A stretch of 64,000 nucleotides of DNA from Nocardioides luteus (GTDB taxonomy: Bacteria; Actinomycetota; Actinomycetes; Propionibacteriales; Nocardioidaceae): positions 62,001 to 126,000 of the forward strand of contig NZ_JZDQ02000015.1 of assembly GCF_000960475.2 (NCBI RefSeq), given 5' to 3'. Below are positions 45,104 to 53,152 of the stretch, in pieces. The notes beneath the pieces were generated by a model. That model was given only the letters and a program-made list of their open reading frames with translations, was not told the DNA's origin and ran no database searches. A program made the position numbers and the translations under genes. How positions within the stretch are numbered: the first letter of the stretch is position 1; each line of letters opens with the position of its first letter.

Positions 45104-45421
45104 GGCGCAGAAGGCGATCAGCTCGCCGCGGGCCTTGCCCTGCTCGATCAGGTGGCCGACGTCGAGGGAGACGTGCTTCAGCTCGCCCAGCGGGGAGCGG
45201 ATGATGGCGCTCTCCCGGCGCCAGGGCGCGATCGTCGGAGGGGCCACGCAGTGGTGCTGCTCGAGCATCGCGGCGAGCTCGGGCTGCTCCCGCTTCGCCA
45301 GCGACCGGGGCTCGGACGGGGTGGTCACGGCAACCAGACAGAAGGCCGCCAGCGCCGTCAGCGCGCAGACCTTCATGGCGAGGACGACCAGCGTCAGCGG
45401 TCGTGGGGTGTCCGAGTGCAC
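45089..45421 (-). CDS. Hypothetical exported or membrane-anchored small protein
   Basis: 110 residues. One hydrophobic N-terminal segment (LTLVVLAMKVCALTALAAFCLVA, quoted in part: VCALTALAAFCLVAV) suggests a signal anchor; the rest is short and charged with two Cys (HHCVAPP, AFCADPAS) that could pair outside. No family recognised. The GTG start is uncertain; an internal ATG before KVCALTA is also possible. Confidence 0.5.
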   Translation of the reverse strand: MHSDTPRPLTLVVLAMKVCALTALAAFCLVAVTTPSEPRSLAKREQPELAAMLEQHHCVAPPTIAPWRRESAIIRSPLGELKHVSLDVGHLIEQGKARGELIAFCADPAS

Positions 45422-45532
45422 GTGTATCTAACGACCGATCGGTGTCGCGGTGACGGGTCGTTCCGACACTATGACGAAAGTCCCACCCGGACACCGGGAG
45501 CGGAGCCGGAGCAGAGTCGCTAGTGTCGCGTC

Positions 45533-46411
45533 ATGCCTTCGCGTACGTCTTCCTGGTTCTCCTCGCCCGCCGAGGCCGTCACCCGCCTGGGAGACGTCGG
45601 CTACCTGGCGGACGCCTCGACCGCGTTGACGACCTATCTCGCGGGGGCGCTGGAGAAGCCGGTGCTCATCGAGGGGCCTGCCGGGGTGGGCAAGACCGAG
45701 CTGGCCAAGGCGATCACCCGCGCGACCGGCGCGGAGCTGGTCAGGCTGCAGTGCTACGAGGGGCTCGACGAGGCCCGCGCGCTCTACGAGTGGAACTACA
45801 AGAAGCAGCTGCTGCGCATCCAGGCCGCCGGCGACGGCCAGGCGTGGGAGGAGACCCACGACGACATCTTCTCCGAGGAGTTCCTGCTGACCCGGCCGCT
45901 CCTCACCGCGATCCGCCGCGAGGAGCCGACGGTGCTGCTCGTCGACGAGGTCGACAAGACCGACGTCGAGGTCGAGGGGCTGCTGCTCGAGGTGCTCTCC
46001 GACTTCCAGGTGACCATCCCCGAGCTCGGCACGATGACCTCGACCCGCCGGCCGCTGGTCGTGCTCACCTCCAACGCCACCCGCGAGCTCTCCGAGGCGC
46101 TCAAGCGACGCTGCCTCTATCTCCACCTCGACTACCCCGACGCCGACCGGGAGCGCGAGATCGTGCTCTCCCAGGTGCCTGGCCTCGACGACAAGGTCGC
46201 CCGCCAGCTGGTCTCGGTCGTCGGCCGCCTGCGCGAGCTGGAGCTGAAGAAGTCCCCGAGCATCGCCGAGTCGGTCGACTGGGCGCGCACCCTGATCGCC
46301 CTGGAGATCACCGATCTCTCCGACAAGGCCGTCGCCGACACCCTCGGCGTCGTCCTCAAGCACTCCTCCGACGTCGACCGTGCCGTCCGAGAGCTGCGGT
46401 TGAAGCGGTGA
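45533..46411 (+). CDS. MoxR-family AAA+ ATPase
   Basis: 292 residues. Walker A EGPAGVGKTELAKAI near 48, Walker B VLLVDEVDKTD, sensor 1 VVLTSNATRELSEALKRRC. MoxR ATPases act as chaperones that load metal cofactors or remodel complexes with VWA partners. TAGTGT (45521-45526) lies 6 bases before the ATG: leaderless. The stop overlaps the GTG of the VWA gene. Confidence 0.9.
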   Translation: MPSRTSSWFSSPAEAVTRLGDVGYLADASTALTTYLAGALEKPVLIEGPAGVGKTELAKAITRATGAELVRLQCYEGLDEARALYEWNYKKQLLRIQAAGDGQAWEETHDDIFSEEFLLTRPLLTAIRREEPTVLLVDEVDKTDVEVEGLLLEVLSDFQVTIPELGTMTSTRRPLVVLTSNATRELSEALKRRCLYLHLDYPDADREREIVLSQVPGLDDKVARQLVSVVGRLRELELKKSPSIAESVDWARTLIALEITDLSDKAVADTLGVVLKHSSDVDRAVRELRLKR

Positions 46412-47778
46412 CCCTCCTCGACCGGCACATCGAGTTCCTCGAAGCGCTTCGGGGAGCCGGGCTGCCGGTGTCGCTCTCCGAGGGCCTCGACGCGGTCACC
46501 GCCCTCGGTCTGATCGGCTGGAACGACCGGACCCAGGTCAAGGAGGCGTACGCCGCGACCCTGGTCAAGCGCGCCAACCAGCGAGCCACCTTCGACGGGC
46601 TCTTCGAGCTCTACTTCCCGCGGATGGTCGGCTCCGGCACTCCGTCAGCGACAGGCGACGCCGAGGCGGCCGGGGTGGTGAAGGACGGGCCCGAGGCGTT
46701 GTCCGAGTTTACCGAGCGGTTGGCGGAGGCGCTGGCGGCCGACGACGTCGAGATGCTCCGCCAGCTCGCTGCCGAGGCGGTGGCGCGCTTCGGCGCGATG
46801 CCCGGCCGTGGCCCCGGCCTGAGCTCGTGGTCGTCCTACACCGCGCTGCGCCGGCTCTCGACCGACGAGCTGACCTCCCGCCTCATCGAGGGGCTCCAGC
46901 GGGGCGGCTGGACCGAGGAGGAGGCGGCGCGCGTCGGAACCCGGCGCGTGGATCGCTTCAGCGGTCTCGTCGAGGCCGACGCCCGCCGTCGGATCGCAGA
47001 GGAGAAGGGCCCCGAGCAGATCGCCAAGATCGCCGTACGTCCCACGATCGAGAAGCTCGACTTCCTGCACGCCCGCCGGGCCGACCTGGAGGCGCTCCGG
47101 CGCGAGATCTACCCCCTGGCGCGCCGGCTCGCGACGCGGCTCACCCAGGAGCACCACGCGCGCCGGCGCGGAGCGGTGGACCTGCGGCGTACGCTCCGGT
47201 CCTCGATGTCCACCGGCGGCGTCCCCGTCGACCTGCGCTACCGCCCGAAGCGGCCGCACCGCACGGAGCTGGTCATCCTCTGCGACGTGTCCGGTTCGGT
47301 GTCGAACTTCGCGACGTTCACGCTGATGCTCGTCTTTGCGCTGCGGGAGCAGTTCGGCAAGGTGCGTGCGTTCACGTTCGTCGACGAGATCCACGAGGTC
47401 ACGTCCTACTTCCGACCCGGCGCCGACCTGGTCGACACCATGACCGAGCTGACGAAGGCGACCGAGCATGCGGCCCGGATGGGGCGCACCAACTACGGCC
47501 GCGCCTTCTCCCTCTTCCAGGAGCGGCACGCCGACGCCCTCGGCCCCAAGTCGTCGCTGCTGATCCTCGGCGACGCCCGGTCCAACTACTCCGACCTCGC
47601 CGTGGGCTCGCTGCGCGCGATGGCCGAGTCCGCGCGGCACTCCTACTGGCTCAACCCCGAGGTGCGTACGCAGTGGGACACCGGCGACTCCGAGGCGACC
47701 CGTTACGGGTCGATCATCGAGATGCGGGAGTGCCGCAACCTCACCCAGCTCAGCGAGTTCGTCCACGACCTCGCCTGA
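46408..47778 (+). CDS. VWA-domain CoxE-like protein
   Basis: 456 residues. An N-terminal helical part (about 1-280) is followed by a VWA domain with the MIDAS motif DVSGSVS (about 293-299) and a later Thr/Asp (ILGDARSNYSD). Together with the MoxR ATPase upstream it forms a MoxR/CoxE pair of the type that matures molybdenum-copper CO dehydrogenase-like enzymes, but no coxLMS genes are in the window, so the client is unknown. Confidence 0.87.
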   Translation: MTLLDRHIEFLEALRGAGLPVSLSEGLDAVTALGLIGWNDRTQVKEAYAATLVKRANQRATFDGLFELYFPRMVGSGTPSATGDAEAAGVVKDGPEALSEFTERLAEALAADDVEMLRQLAAEAVARFGAMPGRGPGLSSWSSYTALRRLSTDELTSRLIEGLQRGGWTEEEAARVGTRRVDRFSGLVEADARRRIAEEKGPEQIAKIAVRPTIEKLDFLHARRADLEALRREIYPLARRLATRLTQEHHARRRGAVDLRRTLRSSMSTGGVPVDLRYRPKRPHRTELVILCDVSGSVSNFATFTLMLVFALREQFGKVRAFTFVDEIHEVTSYFRPGADLVDTMTELTKATEHAARMGRTNYGRAFSLFQERHADALGPKSSLLILGDARSNYSDLAVGSLRAMAESARHSYWLNPEVRTQWDTGDSEATRYGSIIEMRECRNLTQLSEFVHDLA

Positions 47779-47794
47779 GGCCGCGGCCGGCGGC

Positions 47795-48571
47795 TCACTG
47801 CAGCTTCAGGTCCAGCCCGTAGACGATCCGGTCGGCGACCCCGACGGAGTCGGTGATGCAGACGACCCGGTCGTCGGCGAGGAACCGGCGGCGGTCGGAG
47901 AGGACCGGGGTGCCGTCGGGGATCTGCAGGTCGTAGGTCTCCTGCGGCGTCGGCATCCGGGACTCGATGTCCATCGCGACGGTGGTGACCTTCACGCCGA
48001 CCGTGGCCAGCAGGTCCTTGATCGGCGGCTGCGGCCAGTCGTCGGTCGGGGTGGCCAGCGGGGTGTCGATGACCAGCGGATACGGGATGTAGGCGGTGGT
48101 GCGGTATTCGGCGGTGTCGCCGCTGATGAAGAACGTGTAGGTGGTGCTGAGCAGCTCGCTGCGCGGGTCGAGCTCGAAGGCCTCGCCGAGCTTCTCGCCG
48201 GCCGCGATGACCTCGTAGGAGTGCTCGACCGAGATGCCGTCGTCCGGGCCGCGGGGCGGCTGGTGGTAGGCCGCGTCGGGCTTGGCCGGGTGGCTCGGGT
48301 CGGTGATCAGCATGCTCATCAGGTCGTAGCGGGTCTTGGTGGCGTCGCGTACGAAGACGCCTCGGCCCTGCTCGCTGGTGATGAGGCCCTCATTGCGCAG
48401 CACCGCCAGACCTCGCCGAATCGTGGCGCGGTCGTAGGGGAAGGTGTCCATCAGCTCGGGTTCCGTCGGTAGACGCTCGCCGGGCAGGTAGGTGCCGTCG
48501 TCGATCTGGGCCCGCAGGTAGTCGGCCACGTGAAGGTATTTCGGCAGGCCGCGCGGACGGGGGTTGCTCAT
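47795..48571 (-). CDS. GntR-family (HutC/UTRA) transcriptional regulator
   Basis: 258 residues. The winged helix has KYLHVADYLRAQIDDGTYLPG, LPTEPELMDTFPYDRATIRRGL and EGLITSEQGRGVFV; the C-terminal UTRA domain binds a small ligand. The ATG at 48571 has TAACGT (complement of 48580-48585) 8 bases upstream: leaderless. No obvious target operon lies next to it. Confidence 0.87.
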   Translation of the reverse strand: MSNPRPRGLPKYLHVADYLRAQIDDGTYLPGERLPTEPELMDTFPYDRATIRRGLAVLRNEGLITSEQGRGVFVRDATKTRYDLMSMLITDPSHPAKPDAAYHQPPRGPDDGISVEHSYEVIAAGEKLGEAFELDPRSELLSTTYTFFISGDTAEYRTTAYIPYPLVIDTPLATPTDDWPQPPIKDLLATVGVKVTTVAMDIESRMPTPQETYDLQIPDGTPVLSDRRRFLADDRVVCITDSVGVADRIVYGLDLKLQ

Positions 48572-48633
48572 AGGAGAACACGTTACTGAGCCGTACAGAT
48601 CCCGAATAGCCGCATAGCCCCACCCTTTCCGCC

Positions 48634-48663
48634 TTGACCCATTGCAATGAGTGGACTTATGGT
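48634..48663 (+). promoter_or_regulatory. Promoter in front of the 48764 gene
   Basis: TTGACC (48634-48639), 18 bases, TATGGT (48658-48663). The leader would be about 95 bases before GTG 48764. Confidence 0.4.
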
Positions 48664-48763
48664 CGAACGTGTCTCGGGGCGTTGGGCGGCATGGCCCAGC
48701 TGTGACACCGGCGTCTCGAGGCACTCAACGACGAGAGCCATCGACATTCCTTGGGGGGAATTC

Positions 48764-49345
48764 GTGTTCGTAGACGACAGACTCAGCATGGGGTCCAGCG
48801 AGAGGCCGCCGGTCCTGGCCAAGGACCCGCTGGTCTACCGCACCGACCGGGGCAGCTTCTGGCACCTTCGCTCGGTCAAGAGGAGCAATGGGTACGTCCT
48901 GACCGTGTGTGGCCGCCGCCTGGGCACCTGGCACGTGCTGCCGCCGCGCAGGCTCAGCAGGGTCGCGCCCGATCAGGTCTGCGTCGGGTGCCTGCGCAAG
49001 ACGCCGATCGGCGAGGTGAAGCGACCGGCTGGCTCAGGCGACTTCGAGCAGGCTCAGGTCGGTGAGCCACTCGACCGGCGCGACGTCATCCGTGTAGACC
49101 GTCCCGCCCCGGACGGCCGGCTCGAGCCGGGCGGCGGAGGCGAGAAGGGTCCGGGCCAGGTCAGCGGGCTGATCCTCGGCGGTCGCAGCGAGGTCGGCGG
49201 ACGGATCGGCTTCCGGGTCGACCCTCGCGATCAGCTGAGTGTTGGTCGGGCCGGTGTTCGAGCGCCACACGGCCTCGCCGAACGAGGTCCGCAGAGTTGC
49301 GGTGAGGACCTTCTCCAGCGCTGTCGATCCCTCGGGGTGAGCTGA
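48764..49345 (+). CDS. Small Cys-containing protein of unknown function, overlapping its convergent neighbour
   Basis: 193 residues if read to the TGA at 49345. The first 80 look genuine: FWHLRSVKRSNGYVLTVCGRRL and VCVGCLRK give three Cys that could bind zinc, resembling small actinobacterial and phage proteins with a W-H-L..C-G-R..C-x-x-C layout. GGGGGGAA before GTG 48764 is a good ribosome site. From about 49034 on, the frame is antisense to the spermidine synthase-like gene, and the encoded tail is Gly/Arg-rich and probably not a domain. The true end may be shorter if there is a frameshift near 49020. Confidence 0.5.
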   Translation: MFVDDRLSMGSSERPPVLAKDPLVYRTDRGSFWHLRSVKRSNGYVLTVCGRRLGTWHVLPPRRLSRVAPDQVCVGCLRKTPIGEVKRPAGSGDFEQAQVGEPLDRRDVIRVDRPAPDGRLEPGGGGEKGPGQVSGLILGGRSEVGGRIGFRVDPRDQLSVGRAGVRAPHGLAERGPQSCGEDLLQRCRSLGVS

Positions 49346-50542
49346 GTTCACGACGAGCACCCCGCCCGGGTTCAGGTGGTCCTTCGCCAGCGCGAAGAAC
49401 TCCTTCGTGGTCAGGTAGAACGGGATGTAGGGCTGGTGGTAGGCGTCGACCATGATCGCGTCGTACTTCCGGGTCTGCTTCTGCAGCCACGGGCGGGCGT
49501 CGGCGGTGTGGAGGTGGAGGTTCGGCTGCTCCTCGAGGCCGAAGAGCTCCTTGCCGACCTCGGTGACGTCCTTGTCGATCTCGACGGCGTCGACCCGGGT
49601 GTCGGGGGCGTAGTGGCCCAGCTGGCGCGCGGTCGTCCCGGCGGCCGAGCCCAGGATCGCCACCGACTTCGGGGCTTCCGCGCCGGCGTACGACAGCGAG
49701 AGCATCTCGTCCCAGTAGTTGCCGGTGAGCCACTCGCCCTCGGCGTAGACCGAGTGCACCGCGTGGCCCTCGTTGAGCTCGAGGTAGCGGCTGCCGTCGT
49801 CGTACTCGACCACGCGGGCGTACTGGTACTCCGTCTCCTTCTCCCAGATCACCTCGCCGCCGTTGCTGGTCAGCGTCTTGATCGACCCGGTCGGCAGCGC
49901 GATCAGGCCGAGGATGGCGACCGGGACCACGACGGCCGGCAGCCGCCCCTTGACCAGGTGCGGGATCGCGCAGGCCGCCATGCAGAGAGCGAAGATCAGG
50001 AAGGTACGTCGCGTCCCGACGACCGGGATGAGGAACAGCGAGGCGGCGAAGGTGCCGACCAGGGAGCCGACCGTCGAGATCGCGTAGAGGCGCCCGGCCG
50101 CGTGGCCGGCGTCCGCGACGGAGTCGACGCTCAGCCGGACCGCGTAGGGGCTGACGATGCCGAGCAGGAACAGCGGGATCGCCAGCAGCACGCCCACCCC
50201 GACCAGCGAGCCGGCGAAGGTCGCGATGCTGAGCTGGTCGACCGCCTTGACCGCGAGCGGGAGGAACGGGTCGGCGATGAACGGCACCGCGGCCAGGAGG
50301 GCGGCGGCGACGAGCACGATCTTGGCGAGGCCCGAGGGGTGCGGGTTCCGGTCGGCGATCCGGCCGCCGACGGAGTAGCCGATCGCGAGCGCCACGAGCA
50401 CGGTGGCGATCGTGTTGGCCCACACGATCGTCGAGTCGCCGAACCACGGCGCGAGCAGCCGAGCCGCGGCCATCTCCGATCCCAGCGTGCCGGCACCGAC
50501 GGTGAAGACGAGGAGCTCGAGCGCACGCGCACGCAGTTTCAT
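49034..50542 (-). CDS. Fused membrane protein / spermidine synthase-like methyltransferase-fold protein
   Basis: 502 residues. The N-terminal half has about seven membrane helices (for example LELLVFTVGAGTLGSEMAAA, IVLVAAALLAAVPFIADPF). The C-terminal half is a spermidine-synthase fold with YLELNEGHAVHSVY, SVAILGSAAGTTARQL, VDAVEIDKDVTEVG and IMVDAYHQPYIPFYLTT. The last acidic motif of aminopropyltransferases is replaced (DAYHQP), so polyamine synthesis is uncertain. TAGGTT (complement of 50550-50555) is 7 bases before the ATG; this -10 overlaps the stop codon of the EamA gene. Confidence 0.82.
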   Translation of the reverse strand: MKLRARALELLVFTVGAGTLGSEMAAARLLAPWFGDSTIVWANTIATVLVALAIGYSVGGRIADRNPHPSGLAKIVLVAAALLAAVPFIADPFLPLAVKAVDQLSIATFAGSLVGVGVLLAIPLFLLGIVSPYAVRLSVDSVADAGHAAGRLYAISTVGSLVGTFAASLFLIPVVGTRRTFLIFALCMAACAIPHLVKGRLPAVVVPVAILGLIALPTGSIKTLTSNGGEVIWEKETEYQYARVVEYDDGSRYLELNEGHAVHSVYAEGEWLTGNYWDEMLSLSYAGAEAPKSVAILGSAAGTTARQLGHYAPDTRVDAVEIDKDVTEVGKELFGLEEQPNLHLHTADARPWLQKQTRKYDAIMVDAYHQPYIPFYLTTKEFFALAKDHLNPGGVLVVNSAHPEGSTALEKVLTATLRTSFGEAVWRSNTGPTNTQLIARVDPEADPSADLAATAEDQPADLARTLLASAARLEPAVRGGTVYTDDVAPVEWLTDLSLLEVA

Positions 50543-50552
50543 GCACGTGAAC

Positions 50553-51464
50553 CTATCCGGGCGCTCCAACGTCGGCGCACGAGGCCGGTGCCGGTGTGCG
50601 CCACACCCTGATCCGGTCGAGCATGGCAGGCTGTCCGAGGAGTACGCCACCGAGCACCAGCGCCATCCCGAGCGCGCTCGTCGGGGTGAGGTGCTCGCCC
50701 GCGAAGGCGAGACCGATGAGGATCCCGGCGACCGGGTTGAGCAGGCCGACCAATGACACTGCGGCCGCCGGGAGCCGCCTCGCGCCGCGGAACCAGACCG
50801 CGTAGGCGACGACCGTTCCGAGGAGACCGATGAAGGCGTAGCCCCCGACCGCGGGCAGGTCGAGAGTGGGAGGCGCGCCTTCGACGAGGAGAGCCACCGG
50901 CGCCAGGACGAGGCCGCCCAGGACGAGCTGCCAGGCGGTGAAGGTGAGCAGCCCGACCGGCGGCTGCCAGACCTTGACCAGGATGAAGCCGGTGGAGAAG
51001 ACGGCCACCGAGGCGAAGGCCGCCAGGACGCCGATCAGGTCGAGGCTGGCGCCGCCGCGGAGCACCAGCAGGGCGACGCCGACGGCGCCGACGACGCCGG
51101 CTGCGAGCGAGCCGGCGCGCGGTCTCTCCCCGGCGAACGCCCAGGCCAGCAGCATCACCACGATCGGCGAGACCGCGGTCAGGGTCGCGGCGAGGCCGCC
51201 GGGGAGACGGTAGGCGGCGACGAAGACGAGCGTGAAGAACGCCGCGAAGTTGAGCAGGCCGAGCGCTGCGGTGCGCCACCACCAGGAGCCGTGGAGCAGG
51301 CCCGGACGGAGCGCGAGGAGCAGCAGTCCGAAGGGGAGTGCCCGGACCACCGCGCCGAACAGCGGCCGGTCCGGCGGCAGGAAGGTGGCGGTGACGAAGT
51401 AGCCCGATCCCCAGGCCACCGGGGCGATCGCAGTCAGCGCGAGGGTGACGAATCTACTTTCCAT
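50553..51464 (-). CDS. EamA/DMT-family transporter
   Basis: 303 residues with ten membrane helices arranged as two EamA halves: VAWGSGYFVTATFLPPDRPLF, PRAGSLAAGVVGAVGVALLVL, then FSTGFILVKVW and LNPVAGILIGLAFAGEHLT. Exporter of small metabolites or amino acids. TATTAT (complement of 51472-51477) lies 7 bases before the ATG: leaderless. Divergent from a MarR gene that likely represses it. Confidence 0.9.
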   Translation of the reverse strand: MESRFVTLALTAIAPVAWGSGYFVTATFLPPDRPLFGAVVRALPFGLLLLALRPGLLHGSWWWRTAALGLLNFAAFFTLVFVAAYRLPGGLAATLTAVSPIVVMLLAWAFAGERPRAGSLAAGVVGAVGVALLVLRGGASLDLIGVLAAFASVAVFSTGFILVKVWQPPVGLLTFTAWQLVLGGLVLAPVALLVEGAPPTLDLPAVGGYAFIGLLGTVVAYAVWFRGARRLPAAAVSLVGLLNPVAGILIGLAFAGEHLTPTSALGMALVLGGVLLGQPAMLDRIRVWRTPAPASCADVGAPG

Positions 51465-51471
51465 GGAAGAG

Positions 51472-51497
51472 ATAATATCTTCCGTGTCAGATATATT
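51472..51497. promoter_or_regulatory. Divergent leaderless promoters and MarR operator
   Basis: TATTAT (complement of 51472-51477) serves the EamA gene and TATATT (51492-51497) the MarR gene, each 7 bases from its start codon. ATATCT (51475-51480) and AGATAT (51489-51494) form a dyad covering both -10 boxes, so one bound MarR dimer could shut both genes. Confidence 0.6.
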
Positions 51498-51504
51498 CCA
51501 GGTC

Positions 51505-51993
51505 ATGGCAGACCACGTCTCGACCGTGATGGCGCAGTGGGAGCAGGAGCGCCCCGACCTCGACGTCACCCCGCAGGCCGTCATCGCCCGGCTGCACCGC
51601 CTCGCGCTACGCCTCACCGACGAGCTCGTCCAGGTCTACGCGCAGCACGGCCTGGGCGAGGGGGAGTTCGACGTGCTCGCGACGCTTCGACGGCAAGGTG
51701 CTCCGTACGCGCTGACGCCGAAGGAGCTCGGCGAGCAGACGATGGTCTCCTCGGGGGCGGTCACCAAGCGGGTCGACCGCTGCCTCGCCCAGGGCTGGGT
51801 CAGCCGAGGGCGCCGCGACGAGGACGGCCGCGGCCGCCGGATCGCGCTGACCGAGAGCGGACGCGAGCTGATCGACGCCGCCTTCGCCGACCACATCGCC
51901 AACGAGCACCGCCTGCTCGCCGTCTTCACCGCGACCGAGCGCCGCTCGCTCGCCCGGCTGCTCGAGAAGTGGGCCGAGCAGACCGGGGCTTGA
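51505..51993 (+). CDS. MarR-family transcriptional regulator
   Basis: 162 residues. The winged helix has FDVLATLRRQGAPYALTPKELGEQTMVSSGAVTKRVDRC (shown in part: TMVSSGAVTKRVDRC) and the wing RRDEDGRGRRIALTESG. The open frame continues upstream, but ATG 51505 is set by TATATT 7 bases before it. Divergent from the EamA transporter, the usual MarR-pump layout. Confidence 0.87.
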   Translation: MADHVSTVMAQWEQERPDLDVTPQAVIARLHRLALRLTDELVQVYAQHGLGEGEFDVLATLRRQGAPYALTPKELGEQTMVSSGAVTKRVDRCLAQGWVSRGRRDEDGRGRRIALTESGRELIDAAFADHIANEHRLLAVFTATERRSLARLLEKWAEQTGA

Positions 51994-52058
51994 GCTTGCC
52001 CCAGGGTCAGACGCCAATCTGCTGACACCGGTGACCTTCACCGGGGAGGATGGTGACC

Positions 52059-53054
52059 ATGAGCGGGCTGAAGGGCCTTGTGAACATCGGCGATTTCGCC
52101 CGGGCGACCGGGCTGACGCCGAAGGCGCTGAGGTTGTACGACGACCTGGGCCTGCTGCCGCCTGCGGAGGTGGACCCTCACTCGGGCTACCGCCGTTACA
52201 CGCCTGACCAGGTAGGACTCGCCCGGCTCGTGGCAACGCTGCGCCTGGTCGGGATGCCCTTGGCCCGGATCCGAGAGATCCTCGACATGCCGGCCGCCGC
52301 CGCGGCGGCGGAGGTCGAGAGGTACTGGCGCCAGGTCGAGGCGGACACGGCCACGCGACGCACCATGGTCTCCATCCTCGTCCACGCGATGAGGAACGAG
52401 GCACGACCGATGACAATCACCACCGAAAGACTGCACGCCGAGTTCGGCGTCAGCCACGAGCAGGGTGGCCGCGCCACCCAGCAGGACGCCGTCCTGGTCA
52501 CCGCCGAGCTGATCGCCGTCTCCGACGGTTTCGGGGATCGTGACGATCTCGCGGGGGCGGTCCTGACCGCGTACGCCGCGGGCGGGCTGAGCTCGGCGAT
52601 CCAGGAGGTCTTCGCCGAGACGCCGAAGTCCGGCACCACCCTGACGGCGATCGACCTGCACGGCTCGACCGCACGGATCACCCACATCGGCGACGCGAGG
52701 GTCTACCTCGTACGAGACGGAGACGTACGTCAGGTCACCCATGACCACACGGTGGTCGCCGCCATGGTCGAGGCGGGCCAGCTGACGCTCGACGAGGCCC
52801 GCTCCCACGAGCACCGGGCCCTGCTCAACCGTGCCCTCGTGCCCGGGGTCGTCGCTGACGAGATCACGCTCGACCTGCTGCCCGGCGACCGGCTCGTGCT
52901 GAGCACCGACGGTGTCCACTCCTACGTGGACGACCTGGACGCGCTGATCACCGCCGAGGCCGGACCGCAGGAGATCGCCGATGCGGTTGCGGCCGCCGTC
53001 GTCGCTGCCGGGGAGCCGGACAACCACACCATCGTGGTTGCCGATCTGGCCTGA
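52059..53054 (+). CDS. MerR-type DNA-binding domain fused to a PP2C-type phosphatase domain
   Basis: 331 residues. The MerR domain (1-about 105) has VNIGDFARATGLTPKALRLYDDLGLL and SGYRRYTPDQVGLARLVATL. The C-terminal domain (about 125-330) has PP2C motifs: GGRATQQDAVLV, SDGFGDRDD (for DGMGG), ITHIGDARVYLVRDGDVRQVT, LSTDGVHSYVDD and DNHTIVV. The metal-binding Asp residues are mostly kept, so it may dephosphorylate Ser/Thr proteins or use the fold as a sensor. ATG 52059 has GGGGAGG 9 bases upstream; an ATG at 52050 overlaps that site. No target gene adjacent. Confidence 0.85.
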   Translation: MSGLKGLVNIGDFARATGLTPKALRLYDDLGLLPPAEVDPHSGYRRYTPDQVGLARLVATLRLVGMPLARIREILDMPAAAAAAEVERYWRQVEADTATRRTMVSILVHAMRNEARPMTITTERLHAEFGVSHEQGGRATQQDAVLVTAELIAVSDGFGDRDDLAGAVLTAYAAGGLSSAIQEVFAETPKSGTTLTAIDLHGSTARITHIGDARVYLVRDGDVRQVTHDHTVVAAMVEAGQLTLDEARSHEHRALLNRALVPGVVADEITLDLLPGDRLVLSTDGVHSYVDDLDALITAEAGPQEIADAVAAAVVAAGEPDNHTIVVADLA

Positions 53055-53057
53055 CTT

Positions 53058-53119
53058 CTCAGGCAATCCCTGCACTTCTCTGGCAATGCAACGCCTGAGA
53101 AGTGCAGGCCTGAGAAATT
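53058..53119. terminator. Nested hairpin after the MerR-PP2C gene
   Basis: An inner stem CCTGCACTTCTC / GAGAAGTGCAGG with one further imperfect extension (GGC/GCC) is nested in TTCTCAGGC / GCCTGAGAA. It lies between convergent genes. Exact end points are approximate. Confidence 0.6.
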
Positions 53120-53152
53120 TGTAGAGGCCGGTTAACCGGGTATCCCTGCGGC

